Notes: generated from the letters alone by a model not told the origin. Numbered from the stretch's first letter, positions 33,636 through 43,652 are shown. The stretch: DNA of 64,000 nucleotides from Croceivirga sp. (GCA_028284285.1 JANQSA010000047.1:62001-126000); one strand, 5' to 3'. Numbers and translations: made by a program.

Positions 33636-34386
33636 ACATTTTTTGAATTGAATTGCTCATCGCCTGGTAAATTTTACGGTGCTCGGGATCCTGCAACATG
33701 TCCAGATGCCGCTGCAAGGTTATCAAATCCTTTCGTCTGGCCGGCCCTGTTTGGGCATTTTTTGGAGGTAAAAATCGTATTTTATCCGCTGTTTCCGCAA
33801 TTAGGGGATGTAACATCTCAAAAGTAACACCCTCTGAATTGCAGATTTCCTCGGCGATTTGATAAAGATGATTGGTAAAATTGTTAGCAAATACAGCCGC
33901 TAAGTGCAAACTTCTGCGCTGCGGCGTAGTGATACGATATACGTTGTTGGAAAGGGAACTTGCCAGCCTCCCCAGTAGTTCATAGTCCCTTTCATTTTCG
34001 GCTTCCAAACAAATAGGGAGCGACGTAAAGTTGAGGGATTTGTTCTCTGTAAAGGTTTGGAGCGGATAGAAAACAGATTTCCTGTTGCTTTGCAATAGGT
34101 CTAAGGACAGGCTTCCCGATGTATGTGCCACGAGCCCTTTTTTTGTTTTAAGCAGTGCCGATACTTCAGCAATCGCAGCATCACTTACCGCAATTAAGTA
34201 CAGATCTGCATCCATGATTTCTTCCGGAAATACTGTGGTTGCTACCCGGGCTTCAAACTTCTTGATCGCGGAAGTATTTCGGCCAAACACCTGAATTACC
34301 CTTGCCTCCGAAGAGGAAAAACAAAATTGGAACAGGTGGTGCGCTACATTACCGGTTCCCAGGATTACAATTGAAAGCATAGCCAA
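33619..34386 (-). CDS. DUF2520 Rossmann-fold protein
   Basis: A 255-residue protein with an NAD(P)-binding start (VILGTGNVAHHL) and a C-terminal helical domain starting near 120 (HLAAVFANNFTNHLYQIAEEI), the DUF2520 layout related to 6-phosphogluconate/ketopantoate-type dehydrogenases. The substrate is unknown. ATG 34386 is used; the ATG two codons later is equally possible. First gene of the DUF2520-kdsC-maf unit. Confidence 0.85.
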   Translation of the reverse strand: MAMLSIVILGTGNVAHHLFQFCFSSSEARVIQVFGRNTSAIKKFEARVATTVFPEEIMDADLYLIAVSDAAIAEVSALLKTKKGLVAHTSGSLSLDLLQSNRKSVFYPLQTFTENKSLNFTSLPICLEAENERDYELLGRLASSLSNNVYRITTPQRRSLHLAAVFANNFTNHLYQIAEEICNSEGVTFEMLHPLIAETADKIRFLPPKNAQTGPARRKDLITLQRHLDMLQDPEHRKIYQAMSNSIQKMYEEKL

Positions 34387-34513
34387 AGGTAAAAACTTCC
34401 ATAGTGTCCTTTTACAATAGAATTAACAAAGTTGTTCAACTTTTTACTCAGGAGATTATCCATGGAAATAACTTAAAACACCGTAATTTTGCAAGCCAAA
34501 AGGCCAGGGGCTT

Positions 34514-37500
34514 ATGATGGATCTACTAAAGAAAACGTTGTTTTCTACCAAATTGATGGCAGTACTTTTTTTGGTTTTTGCCGCGGCTATGGGCATTGGT
34601 ACCTTTGTTGAAAGCAGGTACAGTACGGAAACCGCCAGGATTTACATCTACAATGCGACATGGTTTGAAGCTATAATGGTCTTTTTTGTGATCAATTTTA
34701 TCGGTAATATTTTCAGGTATCGATTATTGCAATGGAAGAAATGGCCGGTATTGGTATTGCACATTTCCTGGATCTTAATCATAGTAGGCGCTTTTGTAAC
34801 CCGATACATAAGCTTTGAAGGGATGATGCCTATCCGGGAAGGCAACTCGGAAAATGTTTTTTATTCGGACAAAACCTATCTGACGGCTTACGTGGATGGT
34901 ACCATTAATGGAGAGACCCGCCGTAAAATGCTGGAGGATGATATTCTGGTGACCCCCGAAGGGAAAAGAAGTAGTTTACCATGGCGTGATGATTTCAATG
35001 GTATTCCCTTTAGCATAGCCTATGTAGATTTTATTGAAGGTGCTAAAGAGGGATTGATACCGGATGAAACCGGTAAGGAATACTTAAAAATTGTAGAAGC
35101 CGGCGATGGCGAGCGGCACGAGCATTTTTTGGAAAGCGGAAAAGTAGCGAGCATTCATAATGTCTTGTTTGCGGTAAATAGAGAAACCAAAGGGGCTATA
35201 AACATTTTTACCGACCAGGGAACGTATCAAATTAAATCGCCATTTGAGGGAGGGTTTATGCGTATGGCCGATCAATTCCAGGGTACCGTTACTACGGATA
35301 GTCTTCAACCTTTACAACTACGTTCACTGTATACCATGGCCGGGATGCAATTTGTGTTTCCCGAGCCTGTGATCAAAGGAAGTTACGGTGTGGTCAAAGT
35401 GCCTGAAGATCAGATTACCGAGCAGACACAGGACGCCCTGGTAGTAGCGGTTACCGTAAATGAGCAAACCGTAGAAAAAAGAATTCTGGGGAGTAAGGGT
35501 CCTTCGAATTTTTCAGATAAGTTTTCTTTGGGAGGGCTGGAGTTTTCACTTCGATATGGCTCCAAAGTACATGAACTTCCTTTCCGGGTCCGGCTTAACG
35601 ACTTTATTGCGGAAAAGTATCCCGGAACAGAGACCAGTTACAGTTCCTTTATGAGTAAAATTACGGTAGAAGACCAACGTTCTTTTGATTATGATATTTA
35701 TATGAACCATGTTCTGGATCATCGGGGGTATCGGTTTTTTCAGGCTAGTTTTGATCGTGATGAAAAAGGTACCGTACTTTCCGTCAATCATGATCAATGG
35801 GGTACCTGGATCACCTACATTGGTTACTTTCTACTGTATTTTGGACTTTTGGGCATTATGTTCTTTGGCAGAACGCGGTTTAAAGAACTGGCTGTCGCCC
35901 TGGAGAAGGTAAAGCGCAAAAAAGCTACGCTGGCTACAATTTTTCTGTTGTTACTTAGCCTTAGCGGTTTTAGCCAGCAGGAGAGCCATGAGCATAACAG
36001 ATTACCAACACCGGAAGAAGTAGATTCGGTACTTCAAGCCACTACGGTAGCCAAAGCTCATGCGGATAAGTTTGGCGCTTTGGTGATCCAGGATGGGGGA
36101 GGACGTATGAAACCAGTACATACCTTTTCATCCGAATTATTGCGTAAACTTAGCGGAAAAGACAAGTACAACGATTTGTCCGCAAATCAGGTATTATTGG
36201 CTATGATGTTGAATCCATCCGTATGGTTCAATGTGGAGTTCATTAATTTGGCGAAGACAGAGAATGACAGTATCCGTAAGATCATTGGAGTACCCAAAGG
36301 TCAAAAATATGTAAAGGCCACGGATTTTTTTGATGCCACGGGAATGTACAAACTAAAGCCGTATTTACAGGAGGCCACTTCAACCACAAATCCCAATCAA
36401 TTTCAAAAAGACTTTACCAAAGCCCATGAACGTTTCAGCTTGCTTAACATGGCACTTAGCGGTCAGGTATTAAAGATCTTTCCACTGTTGAATGATGAGA
36501 ATAATAAGTGGATCTCTGCCGTGGAGTTCCGTTCGGGGCAATTTCAGGTACAGGACTCGCTGTATGCCAATTTTATGGCGAATGGATTGCCGTATTACTT
36601 AAATACACTGCAAAATGCCATTACAACCGGAGACTATGCGCCATCAGATAAACTTCTTGAAGCCTTTAAGCAAAACCAAAAAAACCATGGTATAGAAGTG
36701 CTTCCAAAGGAAGAAAAAGTAAAAACGGAAATTATTTACAACAAGCTGGATATTTTTAATCGTTTGTTCAAATATTACGGCTTTATAGGCCTACTGCTAT
36801 TTCTGGTTTTAGTATTCCGGATTTTCAAGGATCGTGAAATATGGAAGGCGGCGGCCTACTTTCTAAAAGGGGTAATTATTCTTCTGTTTGTCTGGCATAC
36901 GGCAGGTTTGGTGTTGCGTTGGTATATCTCAGGCCATGCCCCCTGGAGCGACGCTTACGAGAGTATTTTGTATGTTTCCTGGGCTACTTTAGCTATGGGA
37001 CTTGCCTTCGGAAGGAAAAGTGAACTTACTATAGCGGCAAGTACTTTTGTCGCCTCCATGCTATTGTGGATCGCTCACCAAAGCTGGGTGGATCCGGCTA
37101 TTGCCAACCTGGTTCCGGTACTGGACAGCTATTGGTTAATGATCCATGTTGCGGTAATTGTGGGTAGTTATGGGCCTTTAACCGTAGGAATGATTTTAGG
37201 GGTAACCGCTTTGTTGTTGATTATATTGACCACGCAAAAGAACAAGGCACGCATGGAGCTTAATCTTAAAGAACTTACCATAATTAATGAGCTCTCACTC
37301 ACGGTTGGACTCATCATGCTTACCATAGGGAATTTCCTGGGCGGGCAGTGGGCCAATGAGAGTTGGGGTCGCTATTGGGGATGGGACCCTAAAGAAACCT
37401 GGGCGTTGGTCTCTATTATGATCTATGCTTTTGTCTTACATATGCGTTTGGTACCCGGTTTAAGGGGAAGGTGGACCTTTAATTTTATGAGTGTTGTAGC

Positions 37501-37681
37501 TTTTGGAGCAATTATGATGACGTATTTTGGGGTGAATTTCTATTTGGTAGGATTGCACAGCTACGCACAGTCCGGTGCGGCTGCCATTACTCCGGATTAT
37601 GTGAAATACATTGTTTTAGGGGTCCTTCTCCTGGGAGGAATCAGTTATTGGCGGTATCGCGCAAATTATCTTTCCAACTAA
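34514..37681 (+). CDS. ccsBA: Cytochrome c biogenesis protein CcsBA (fused)
   Basis: A 1055-residue fusion of ResB/CcsB (N-terminal) and CcsA/CcmF-like (C-terminal) parts, which exports haem and attaches it to apocytochromes c outside the membrane. The N-terminal part has four helices and a large periplasmic loop (about 110-430). A second loop of about 270 residues (about 490-745) precedes the CcsA part, whose haem-handling WWD motif is WGRYWGWDPKETWALV near 955-970. A TAATTTTG -7 box at 34484-34491 lies upstream, with an inverted repeat AAAGTTG-TT-CAACTTT at 34428-34443. Confidence 0.93.
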   Translation: MMDLLKKTLFSTKLMAVLFLVFAAAMGIGTFVESRYSTETARIYIYNATWFEAIMVFFVINFIGNIFRYRLLQWKKWPVLVLHISWILIIVGAFVTRYISFEGMMPIREGNSENVFYSDKTYLTAYVDGTINGETRRKMLEDDILVTPEGKRSSLPWRDDFNGIPFSIAYVDFIEGAKEGLIPDETGKEYLKIVEAGDGERHEHFLESGKVASIHNVLFAVNRETKGAINIFTDQGTYQIKSPFEGGFMRMADQFQGTVTTDSLQPLQLRSLYTMAGMQFVFPEPVIKGSYGVVKVPEDQITEQTQDALVVAVTVNEQTVEKRILGSKGPSNFSDKFSLGGLEFSLRYGSKVHELPFRVRLNDFIAEKYPGTETSYSSFMSKITVEDQRSFDYDIYMNHVLDHRGYRFFQASFDRDEKGTVLSVNHDQWGTWITYIGYFLLYFGLLGIMFFGRTRFKELAVALEKVKRKKATLATIFLLLLSLSGFSQQESHEHNRLPTPEEVDSVLQATTVAKAHADKFGALVIQDGGGRMKPVHTFSSELLRKLSGKDKYNDLSANQVLLAMMLNPSVWFNVEFINLAKTENDSIRKIIGVPKGQKYVKATDFFDATGMYKLKPYLQEATSTTNPNQFQKDFTKAHERFSLLNMALSGQVLKIFPLLNDENNKWISAVEFRSGQFQVQDSLYANFMANGLPYYLNTLQNAITTGDYAPSDKLLEAFKQNQKNHGIEVLPKEEKVKTEIIYNKLDIFNRLFKYYGFIGLLLFLVLVFRIFKDREIWKAAAYFLKGVIILLFVWHTAGLVLRWYISGHAPWSDAYESILYVSWATLAMGLAFGRKSELTIAASTFVASMLLWIAHQSWVDPAIANLVPVLDSYWLMIHVAVIVGSYGPLTVGMILGVTALLLIILTTQKNKARMELNLKELTIINELSLTVGLIMLTIGNFLGGQWANESWGRYWGWDPKETWALVSIMIYAFVLHMRLVPGLRGRWTFNFMSVVAFGAIMMTYFGVNFYLVGLHSYAQSGAAAITPDYVKYIVLGVLLLGGISYWRYRANYLSN

Positions 37682-37871
37682 TTACGCCATTTTTTTGCTT
37701 TATCTGTAAATACGCTTTGTTGGTAAACATTTTTTTGCCACTTTTGCACCCGCAAAGATTACGAATTATGTACGATCTGGCGTTTTTGGCCCTGGGCCGA
37801 ATCAAGTAACCGAAGGGGAGTCTCCGGAGCTTAGCTAGTACTCTTATATATCAACGCCTAATTACGTAATC

Positions 37872-39278
37872 ATGTCTTCACAAACACTTTCTATAAAAAA
37901 ACTATTTCATTATTTCTGGATTGCGATTTCCGGAAAAGAAACGGAATTTACCACCGGTAGTATCCGTAAGGCCATATTTATGCTCTCCATTCCTATGATT
38001 TTGGAGATGCTGATGGAAAGCATATTTGCATTGGTAGACATTGCCTATGTCTCTCAGGTAAGTGTTAATGCCGTGGCGACCATAGGCTTAACGGAATCCG
38101 TGATCACTTTGGTGTATGCTGTTGCCATAGGTTTAAGTATGGCGGCCACTGCAGTGGTGGCCAGAAGGGTAGGGGAAAAGGATCTGCAAGGTGCCCGGGA
38201 AGCTGCAGTGCAAGCTATCTTTTTGGGAATACTGGTGGCAGTGATAGTAGGTATTGTGGGGTTTCTTTATAACAAGGAAATTTTAGCGTTGATGGGAGCA
38301 GAACCGGATTTGATTGCAGAAGGCCACGGCTATACAAAATGGCTTATTGGCGGCAATATTACCATAATGCTCTTATTTCTTATTAATGCTATTTTCAGAG
38401 GAGCTGGCGATGCCAGTATTGCTATGTGGACCCTGGTACTTTCCAATGGTCTAAACATTATCCTGGATCCCATATTTATTTTTGGTTGGGGTCCAATTCC
38501 CGAATATGGAGTTATGGGTGCGGCCATTGCTACGAATATAGGCCGTGGCACAGCAGTACTTTTTCAACTGGGGATTTTGTTCTTTGGATGGGGTAAAATT
38601 AAGTTGTTGTGGGCAGATGTAGTGCTCAACATACAAGTAATGCTCAACCTCGTCCGGGTATCTGTGGGCGGGATTGCACAATTCCTTATCGGAACATCCA
38701 GCTGGGTATTTCTCATGCGCATTATGAGCGAGTTTGGCAGTGAAGTACTTGCGGGCTATACCATAGCGATTCGGGTAATGATGTTTACTTTAATGCCCTC
38801 CTGGGGAATGAGTAACGCAGCCGCTACATTAGTTGGACAGAACCTTGGTGCAAAACAACCGGAGCGTGCGGAGACCTCAGTTTGGAAAACGGGGAAGTAC
38901 AATGCGTTTTTTATGGGCTTTGTGTCCTTGATCTATCTCCTTTTTGCCAAACAAATCGTAGGATGGTTCAACGCCACCCCTGCAGTAGTTGAAAACGGGG
39001 GGCTTTGTCTACAGATCATTGCTGCCGGATATGTCTTTTATGCCTATGGAATGGTAGTGACACAAGCATTTAACGGATCAGGGGATACACAAACTCCGAC
39101 AAAAATCAATCTGATCTCATTTTGGACCTATCAACTTCCTGTTGCGTATTTGCTGGCTCTTGTACTGGATTTTGGGGCGATAGGGGTGTTTGTAGCGATC
39201 ACTACTGCTGAGGTGCTACTGGCGATTATTGCTATAATCTGGTTTAGGAAGGGTAACTGGAAGGCTGTAAAAGTCTAA
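37872..39278 (+). CDS. MATE family efflux transporter
   Basis: A 468-residue inner-membrane protein with 12 helices and the internal duplication typical of MATE pumps: an N-lobe start IRKAIFMLSIPMILEMLMES, read in parts, and later NAIFRGAGDAS and FNGSGDTQTPTKI at equivalent places in the two halves. It would export cationic drugs or toxic metabolites using Na+ or H+. The 190 bases upstream are non-coding apart from a 13-codon frame at 37768-37809 that may be a leader. Confidence 0.92.
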   Translation: MSSQTLSIKKLFHYFWIAISGKETEFTTGSIRKAIFMLSIPMILEMLMESIFALVDIAYVSQVSVNAVATIGLTESVITLVYAVAIGLSMAATAVVARRVGEKDLQGAREAAVQAIFLGILVAVIVGIVGFLYNKEILALMGAEPDLIAEGHGYTKWLIGGNITIMLLFLINAIFRGAGDASIAMWTLVLSNGLNIILDPIFIFGWGPIPEYGVMGAAIATNIGRGTAVLFQLGILFFGWGKIKLLWADVVLNIQVMLNLVRVSVGGIAQFLIGTSSWVFLMRIMSEFGSEVLAGYTIAIRVMMFTLMPSWGMSNAAATLVGQNLGAKQPERAETSVWKTGKYNAFFMGFVSLIYLLFAKQIVGWFNATPAVVENGGLCLQIIAAGYVFYAYGMVVTQAFNGSGDTQTPTKINLISFWTYQLPVAYLLALVLDFGAIGVFVAITTAEVLLAIIAIIWFRKGNWKAVKV

Positions 39279-39316
39279 GCAATGCACCTTATTTTGTTAT
39301 TTTCGTTAAAAATACA

Positions 39317-40492
39317 ATGCAGATGAGCAAGCCGTTAGGAACAAATACAATTTGTACTCATGTAGGCGAGGTAAAGGACAAGCAGTTCAAAGGAGCTATA
39401 TCCCCTTTGTACATGAGTACCTCTTATGCTTATGAAGAGGTGGAGCGTAAGCGATATCCAAGATATTTTAACACCCCCAATCAGGAAGGCGTAGCCCAAA
39501 AAATAGCGGCATTGGAGCACGCAGAGGACGCTTTGATCTTTGGTAGTGGTATGGCTGCCATTAGTCACGCTCTAATGAGCTTCCTACGGGAGGGGGACCA
39601 TATAGTTTTGCAGCAAAACTTGTATGGGGGGACCTATAATTTTGTAACCACACAGCTGGAAAAATATGGTATTTCGTATTCCTTTACTACCGGTTGCCGG
39701 GTCCAAGATTTTGAGCGTGAAATCCTGGACAATACCAAAGTAATTTATATAGAAACCCCCTCTAATCCGCTGTTAACTATCACAGATTTGAACGCAGTAG
39801 CCGGAATATCTCACCAATATGGGATAGTGAGTATGATAGATAATACTTTCGCAAGTCCTATTAATCAAAATCCTCTGGATTTTGGTATTGATATTACCAT
39901 CCATAGCGCTACAAAATACATGGGAGGCCATTCGGACATTTGTGCCGGTGCTGTAGCTTCAACAAAAGAATACATTCAACAAATTTGGGACACGGCAATT
40001 TGCTTTGGAGGCAGTTTGAGTGACCACACGGTTTGGTTATTAGAAAGAAGCCTTAAAACCATGGGACTGAGAGTGCATGCACAGAATACCAATGCTTTAG
40101 AAATGGCCGGGTTTTTGGCTAAACACAGTGCTGTGGAAAATGTCTATTATCCGGGATTGGAAAGCCATTCCGGGCATGAATTGGCAAAAGAACAAATGAA
40201 AGCGTTTGGCGGAATGTTGTCTTTTGAGCTAAAAGAACGATATAATGCCGATGTTTTTATGAGGTCTCTACAACTAATAAAACCGGCAATGAGTTTAGCA
40301 GGAATAGAAAGCACCATGGTATCTCCCGTAAAAACATCCCACGCCCTTATGCCCGAAGAAGAACGTGAAAGGCAGGGAATACGGGATGGGCTTATCCGTT
40401 TTTCCGTGGGAATTGAAGAATGCCAGGACTTAATTGGGGATATTGAACAAGCTCTTTTATCCGCAAAATCACACTCAGTTGTAAGCCTATGA
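39317..40492 (+). CDS. Trans-sulfuration PLP enzyme (cystathionine lyase/synthase family)
   Basis: A 391-residue fold-type I PLP enzyme. FGSGMAAISHALM near 73-85 and the PLP-lysine motif HSATKYMGGHSD near 195-206 are clear. Family members interconvert cystathionine, homocysteine and cysteine or act as methionine gamma-lyases; the exact activity cannot be set from sequence alone. Its stop overlaps the bshB1 start by 4 bases (ATGA), which suggests a link between cysteine supply and bacillithiol. Confidence 0.88.
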   Translation: MQMSKPLGTNTICTHVGEVKDKQFKGAISPLYMSTSYAYEEVERKRYPRYFNTPNQEGVAQKIAALEHAEDALIFGSGMAAISHALMSFLREGDHIVLQQNLYGGTYNFVTTQLEKYGISYSFTTGCRVQDFEREILDNTKVIYIETPSNPLLTITDLNAVAGISHQYGIVSMIDNTFASPINQNPLDFGIDITIHSATKYMGGHSDICAGAVASTKEYIQQIWDTAICFGGSLSDHTVWLLERSLKTMGLRVHAQNTNALEMAGFLAKHSAVENVYYPGLESHSGHELAKEQMKAFGGMLSFELKERYNADVFMRSLQLIKPAMSLAGIESTMVSPVKTSHALMPEEERERQGIRDGLIRFSVGIEECQDLIGDIEQALLSAKSHSVVSL

Positions 40493-41211
40493 AGCTCGAT
40501 ATTTTAGTTTTTGGGTCGCACCCGGATGACGCAGAGTTAGGTGCAGGTGCTACCATTGCAAAGGCGGTAGCCGCCGGAAAAAAAGTAGGAATTGTGGACC
40601 TGACACGAGGAGAACTCGGCACCAGGGGATCTGCCAATATACGAGATAAAGAGGCCGCGAAAGCTGCTGAAATATTGGGTGTGCAGTTAAGACAGAATCT
40701 TGAGTTTGCGGATGGATTTTTTGCCAACGATAGGACCCACCAATTGGAGGTGATTAAGATGATTAGGTACTACAAGCCTGAAATTGTACTGTGTAATGCG
40801 GTAGAAGACCGGCATATTGATCATTCCAGAGGGGCCAAATTAGTTAGTGATTCTTGCTTTTTAAGTGGTTTGGTAAAAATAGACACTAAAATGGACGGGG
40901 AGGAACAATGGCAAGAGCCATGGCGTCCGAAAAATGTGTACCATTACATTCAATGGAAAAATCTTGAACCGGATTTTGTGGTAGACGTGTCGGATTTCAT
41001 TGAAAAGAAAACAGCCGCCATACTAGCATACGCATCGCAGTTCTACGATCCAAAGAGTGAAGAACCGGAAACTCCGATTAGCAGCAAAAACTTTATTGAC
41101 AGTGTTAATTATCGTGCCAGGGATTTGGGCAGACTTGTTGGCGTAGACTATGCAGAAGGGTTTACCGTAGAACGACTTCTGGCCGTGCGAAACCTTGAGG
41201 ATCTTATCTAG
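40489..41211 (+). CDS. bshB1: Bacillithiol biosynthesis deacetylase BshB1
   Basis: A 240-residue PIG-L/LmbE deacetylase of BshB1 length. The metal site is in FGSHPDDAELGAG near 8-20 and EDRHIDHSRGA near 105-115; RGELGTRGS and the C-terminal DYAEGF are typical of BshB1. It removes the acetyl group from N-acetylglucosaminyl-malate, the second step of bacillithiol synthesis. Translationally coupled to the PLP enzyme upstream. The stop shares a CTAG with the convergent kinase gene. Confidence 0.93.
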   Translation: MKLDILVFGSHPDDAELGAGATIAKAVAAGKKVGIVDLTRGELGTRGSANIRDKEAAKAAEILGVQLRQNLEFADGFFANDRTHQLEVIKMIRYYKPEIVLCNAVEDRHIDHSRGAKLVSDSCFLSGLVKIDTKMDGEEQWQEPWRPKNVYHYIQWKNLEPDFVVDVSDFIEKKTAAILAYASQFYDPKSEEPETPISSKNFIDSVNYRARDLGRLVGVDYAEGFTVERLLAVRNLEDLI

Positions 41212-43298
41212 CTGGCCTTCTGATAGGTCTTGGTTACTTTGGGAATAGTAAAAAAGAAAGTGGAACCCTTTTTCGGAGTGCTTTCCACCCAGATTTCCCC
41301 TTTGTTTTTAGCGACCATTTCTTTGCAGAGAGAAAGTCCCAGTCCGGTTCCTTTTTCATCATTGGTCCCATATGTAGTGCGGTTGGAGTTTTCCGCAAAA
41401 AGGACCTCTAGTGTTTTTTCATCCATACCTATCCCGGTATCCCGAACCCGGATTTTCCAATGATAGTTTTCCTCTTCAGCTTCTATTGTAATTAAACCGT
41501 TTTCGTGGGTGAATTTTATACTGTTACTGATTAAGTTTCGAATTACCACATCAATTTGATTTTTATCTGCATAGGCCAGTGTATTTTCCGGAATGCGATG
41601 GATAATCTTAATGGATTTGTTTTTAGCCATTTCGGATAGTAAGTTAATGTTGCTTTCTACCAATTTATTCAGACTTACCATTTTGGGCCTTGAAACAGTC
41701 CCGTTGAGTTGCGCATATCCCCAGGATAAAAGGTTATTTAGGGTAAAAAGGATATGGTCTACATCGGATTTCAGTTTGGGTATGAATTCGGAGAAATCTT
41801 CTTTGACAATTTCACCCGATGAAAATAATTTGAGGATACCCTGTAATGCTCCTATGGGGCCGCGTAGATCGTGGCCTATGATAGAAAAAAGCTTGTCCTT
41901 TGTTTTGTTAATCGCGTTTAATTCCGCTTCGCGATCTTTCAAACTACTGGTGTTTTTTTGTAGTTCCTTATTAAGGCGTCTTAATTTCTTATGATTGAAA
42001 TATAAGGGTATGGAAACCCCTAATACCAGCAACAGGAATATCAGGGCGATATTGATGTAGTTACGTTGTTTGGCCAGGGCTCTTTCGTTCTCGGAAATTA
42101 GTTCAGTTTTTTGCTTATCATAGTTAAGCTTTGTCTTTAGCAGGGTGAGGGTCTTTTTGTTCTCATCTTTATAGAGGGAATCCGAAAGGGTTTGAAAGAT
42201 CTCAAGATAGTGTAGTGCTTTTTCAAAGTCATTGCGATTTTTGTAGATTTTGTACAACGTTTCAGCGCAATCTCTCCGGCCTTCAAGCGATTTTATTTTT
42301 TTGGAAACCCGGAACCCTTCCAGTGCATATTGGGTGGAGATATCGTTTTCCCCCAGACCGAAATAGGCGTTTGCTAATCCGTTTAATAGGTCAATTCTAC
42401 TCCGGTCATCTTCCAGGTTTTTATGCAGGAGATTACTTTGTTCAAACCAATGCAAGGCCCACTTGTACTTCTTTTGGGTCAAATAGATCTCTCCTTTTAC
42501 CCCATAAGCAAAAGCCAACCAGTCGTAGATTTCATGTTTTTCAAAAATCTTTATGCTTAGGTTTACCTTCTCCATGGCTTTTTCCTGGTGACCCATATGG
42601 GAATACAGCCAGGCAATATTACTAAAGGTTTCCGCCATGTACATTTCGTTGCCTATTTCTTCGTTCAGTGCTTCCACCTCTTTATAAAAATCCAGGGCTT
42701 CCTCATACTCTTTTTGTGAGGCGTACAAACTTGCAATGTTTTCATTGATAATAGAAAGCATCAATTTGTCCTTAGTTCCCCTGGCAATATCAATACCTCT
42801 GAGGTAACTTTTTAAAGCTTCGGCATAATTTCCCAAATAAGAATATTGAGCGCCGAGATCGTTTAATATGCCTGCTTTGATCTTCTTTTTGTTTAACGAA
42901 TCGGCCAGCAGAAAGGATTGTTGATAGTACCGGATGGACTTTTCGGTTTCCCCCTTATCAGAAAAATAATCCCCGATATTCCCAAGAGCCCTGCACTCTC
43001 CAAGAGTGTATTTTGCCGTTTTGCTCAAGGAAAGCGCTCTGTTGGAAAGCTCATATAAACTGTCCAGTTTAACAAAACGATAGGCTGTTCCAAGTTCTAT
43101 CAGGAGATTAACGTACTGCTGATTTTGGGGTACATTCTTCCCTAATTTTTCCAGGCTTTTTAGCTTGTAGGAAAGGCTGTCCCGGATGTCCTGTTGGTTA
43201 AAAGCGGCATGAGTTGGAAATACAACCCACAAAGTGATGAGGAGATAAAATATACTCCGGTAAATATAGGATACCAAGTAGGGGGTATTTTTGGGCAT
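41208..43298 (-). CDS. TPR-containing sensor histidine kinase
   Basis: A 696-residue kinase: a signal-like N-terminal helix (about 10-32), a periplasmic run of about seven TPR units (about 55-375), one membrane helix (about 413-433), a coiled coil, then HisKA with FSIIGHDLRGPIGAL (phospho-His near 475) and a HATPase domain (N box NLISNSIKFTHENG, G boxes RDTGIGMDEKT and KGTGLGLSLCKEM). No receiver domain is fused and no regulator gene is adjacent. A TTCACAAC element and a TAAGTTTA box lie upstream on the minus strand, see findings. Confidence 0.93.
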   Translation of the reverse strand: MPKNTPYLVSYIYRSIFYLLITLWVVFPTHAAFNQQDIRDSLSYKLKSLEKLGKNVPQNQQYVNLLIELGTAYRFVKLDSLYELSNRALSLSKTAKYTLGECRALGNIGDYFSDKGETEKSIRYYQQSFLLADSLNKKKIKAGILNDLGAQYSYLGNYAEALKSYLRGIDIARGTKDKLMLSIINENIASLYASQKEYEEALDFYKEVEALNEEIGNEMYMAETFSNIAWLYSHMGHQEKAMEKVNLSIKIFEKHEIYDWLAFAYGVKGEIYLTQKKYKWALHWFEQSNLLHKNLEDDRSRIDLLNGLANAYFGLGENDISTQYALEGFRVSKKIKSLEGRRDCAETLYKIYKNRNDFEKALHYLEIFQTLSDSLYKDENKKTLTLLKTKLNYDKQKTELISENERALAKQRNYINIALIFLLLVLGVSIPLYFNHKKLRRLNKELQKNTSSLKDREAELNAINKTKDKLFSIIGHDLRGPIGALQGILKLFSSGEIVKEDFSEFIPKLKSDVDHILFTLNNLLSWGYAQLNGTVSRPKMVSLNKLVESNINLLSEMAKNKSIKIIHRIPENTLAYADKNQIDVVIRNLISNSIKFTHENGLITIEAEEENYHWKIRVRDTGIGMDEKTLEVLFAENSNRTTYGTNDEKGTGLGLSLCKEMVAKNKGEIWVESTPKKGSTFFFTIPKVTKTYQKAS

Positions 43299-43514
43299 AG
43301 ACCTATATGATTATCAGGTAAACTTATTGGATGTAATGAAGAGAAACCAATTAATGTTGTGAAGCTCCTGTTTTTGTGTGTTTCAGGGATGAAAGTTCGC
43401 ATTTTATCGACGTTTTGATCTGTTCTTTTCCAATAATGCGATACGTTTGAATTTAAACTATGCTACATTGGAGGATATATTAATGGGTTTTAGAAGGAAA
43501 GTGTCGATTTTATT

Positions 43515-43546
43515 TTTGAACTATAGCTGAAAAAAAATTACCTTTG
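43515..43546 (+). promoter_or_regulatory. Promoter of tRNA-His
   Basis: TTTG (43515-43518), a 20-base spacer and TACCTTTG (43539-43546) fit the Bacteroidota housekeeping consensus with the same spacing as the tRNA-Met promoter. Confidence 0.8.
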
Positions 43547-43560
43547 CATCCGCTTAAAAC

Positions 43561-43635
43561 GGTGGTTGTAGCTCAGCTGGTTAGAGCGCCGGATTGTGGT
43601 TCCGGAGGTCGCCGGTTCGAACCCGGTCTTCCACC
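43561..43635 (+). tRNA. tRNA-His (anticodon GTG), acceptor stem with two mismatches
   Basis: The gene includes the extra G(-1) typical of tRNA-His, D arm GCTCAGCTGGTTAGAGC, anticodon stem CCGGA/TCCGG with GTG in the loop, and T arm GCCGG TTCGAAC CCGGT. CCA is not encoded. The acceptor strands GTGGTTG and CTTCCAC leave two adjacent T-T oppositions at positions 5-68 and 6-67. A promoter precedes and a terminator follows. Confidence 0.93.
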
Positions 43636-43652
43636 CAAAAAAGTGAAATGAG

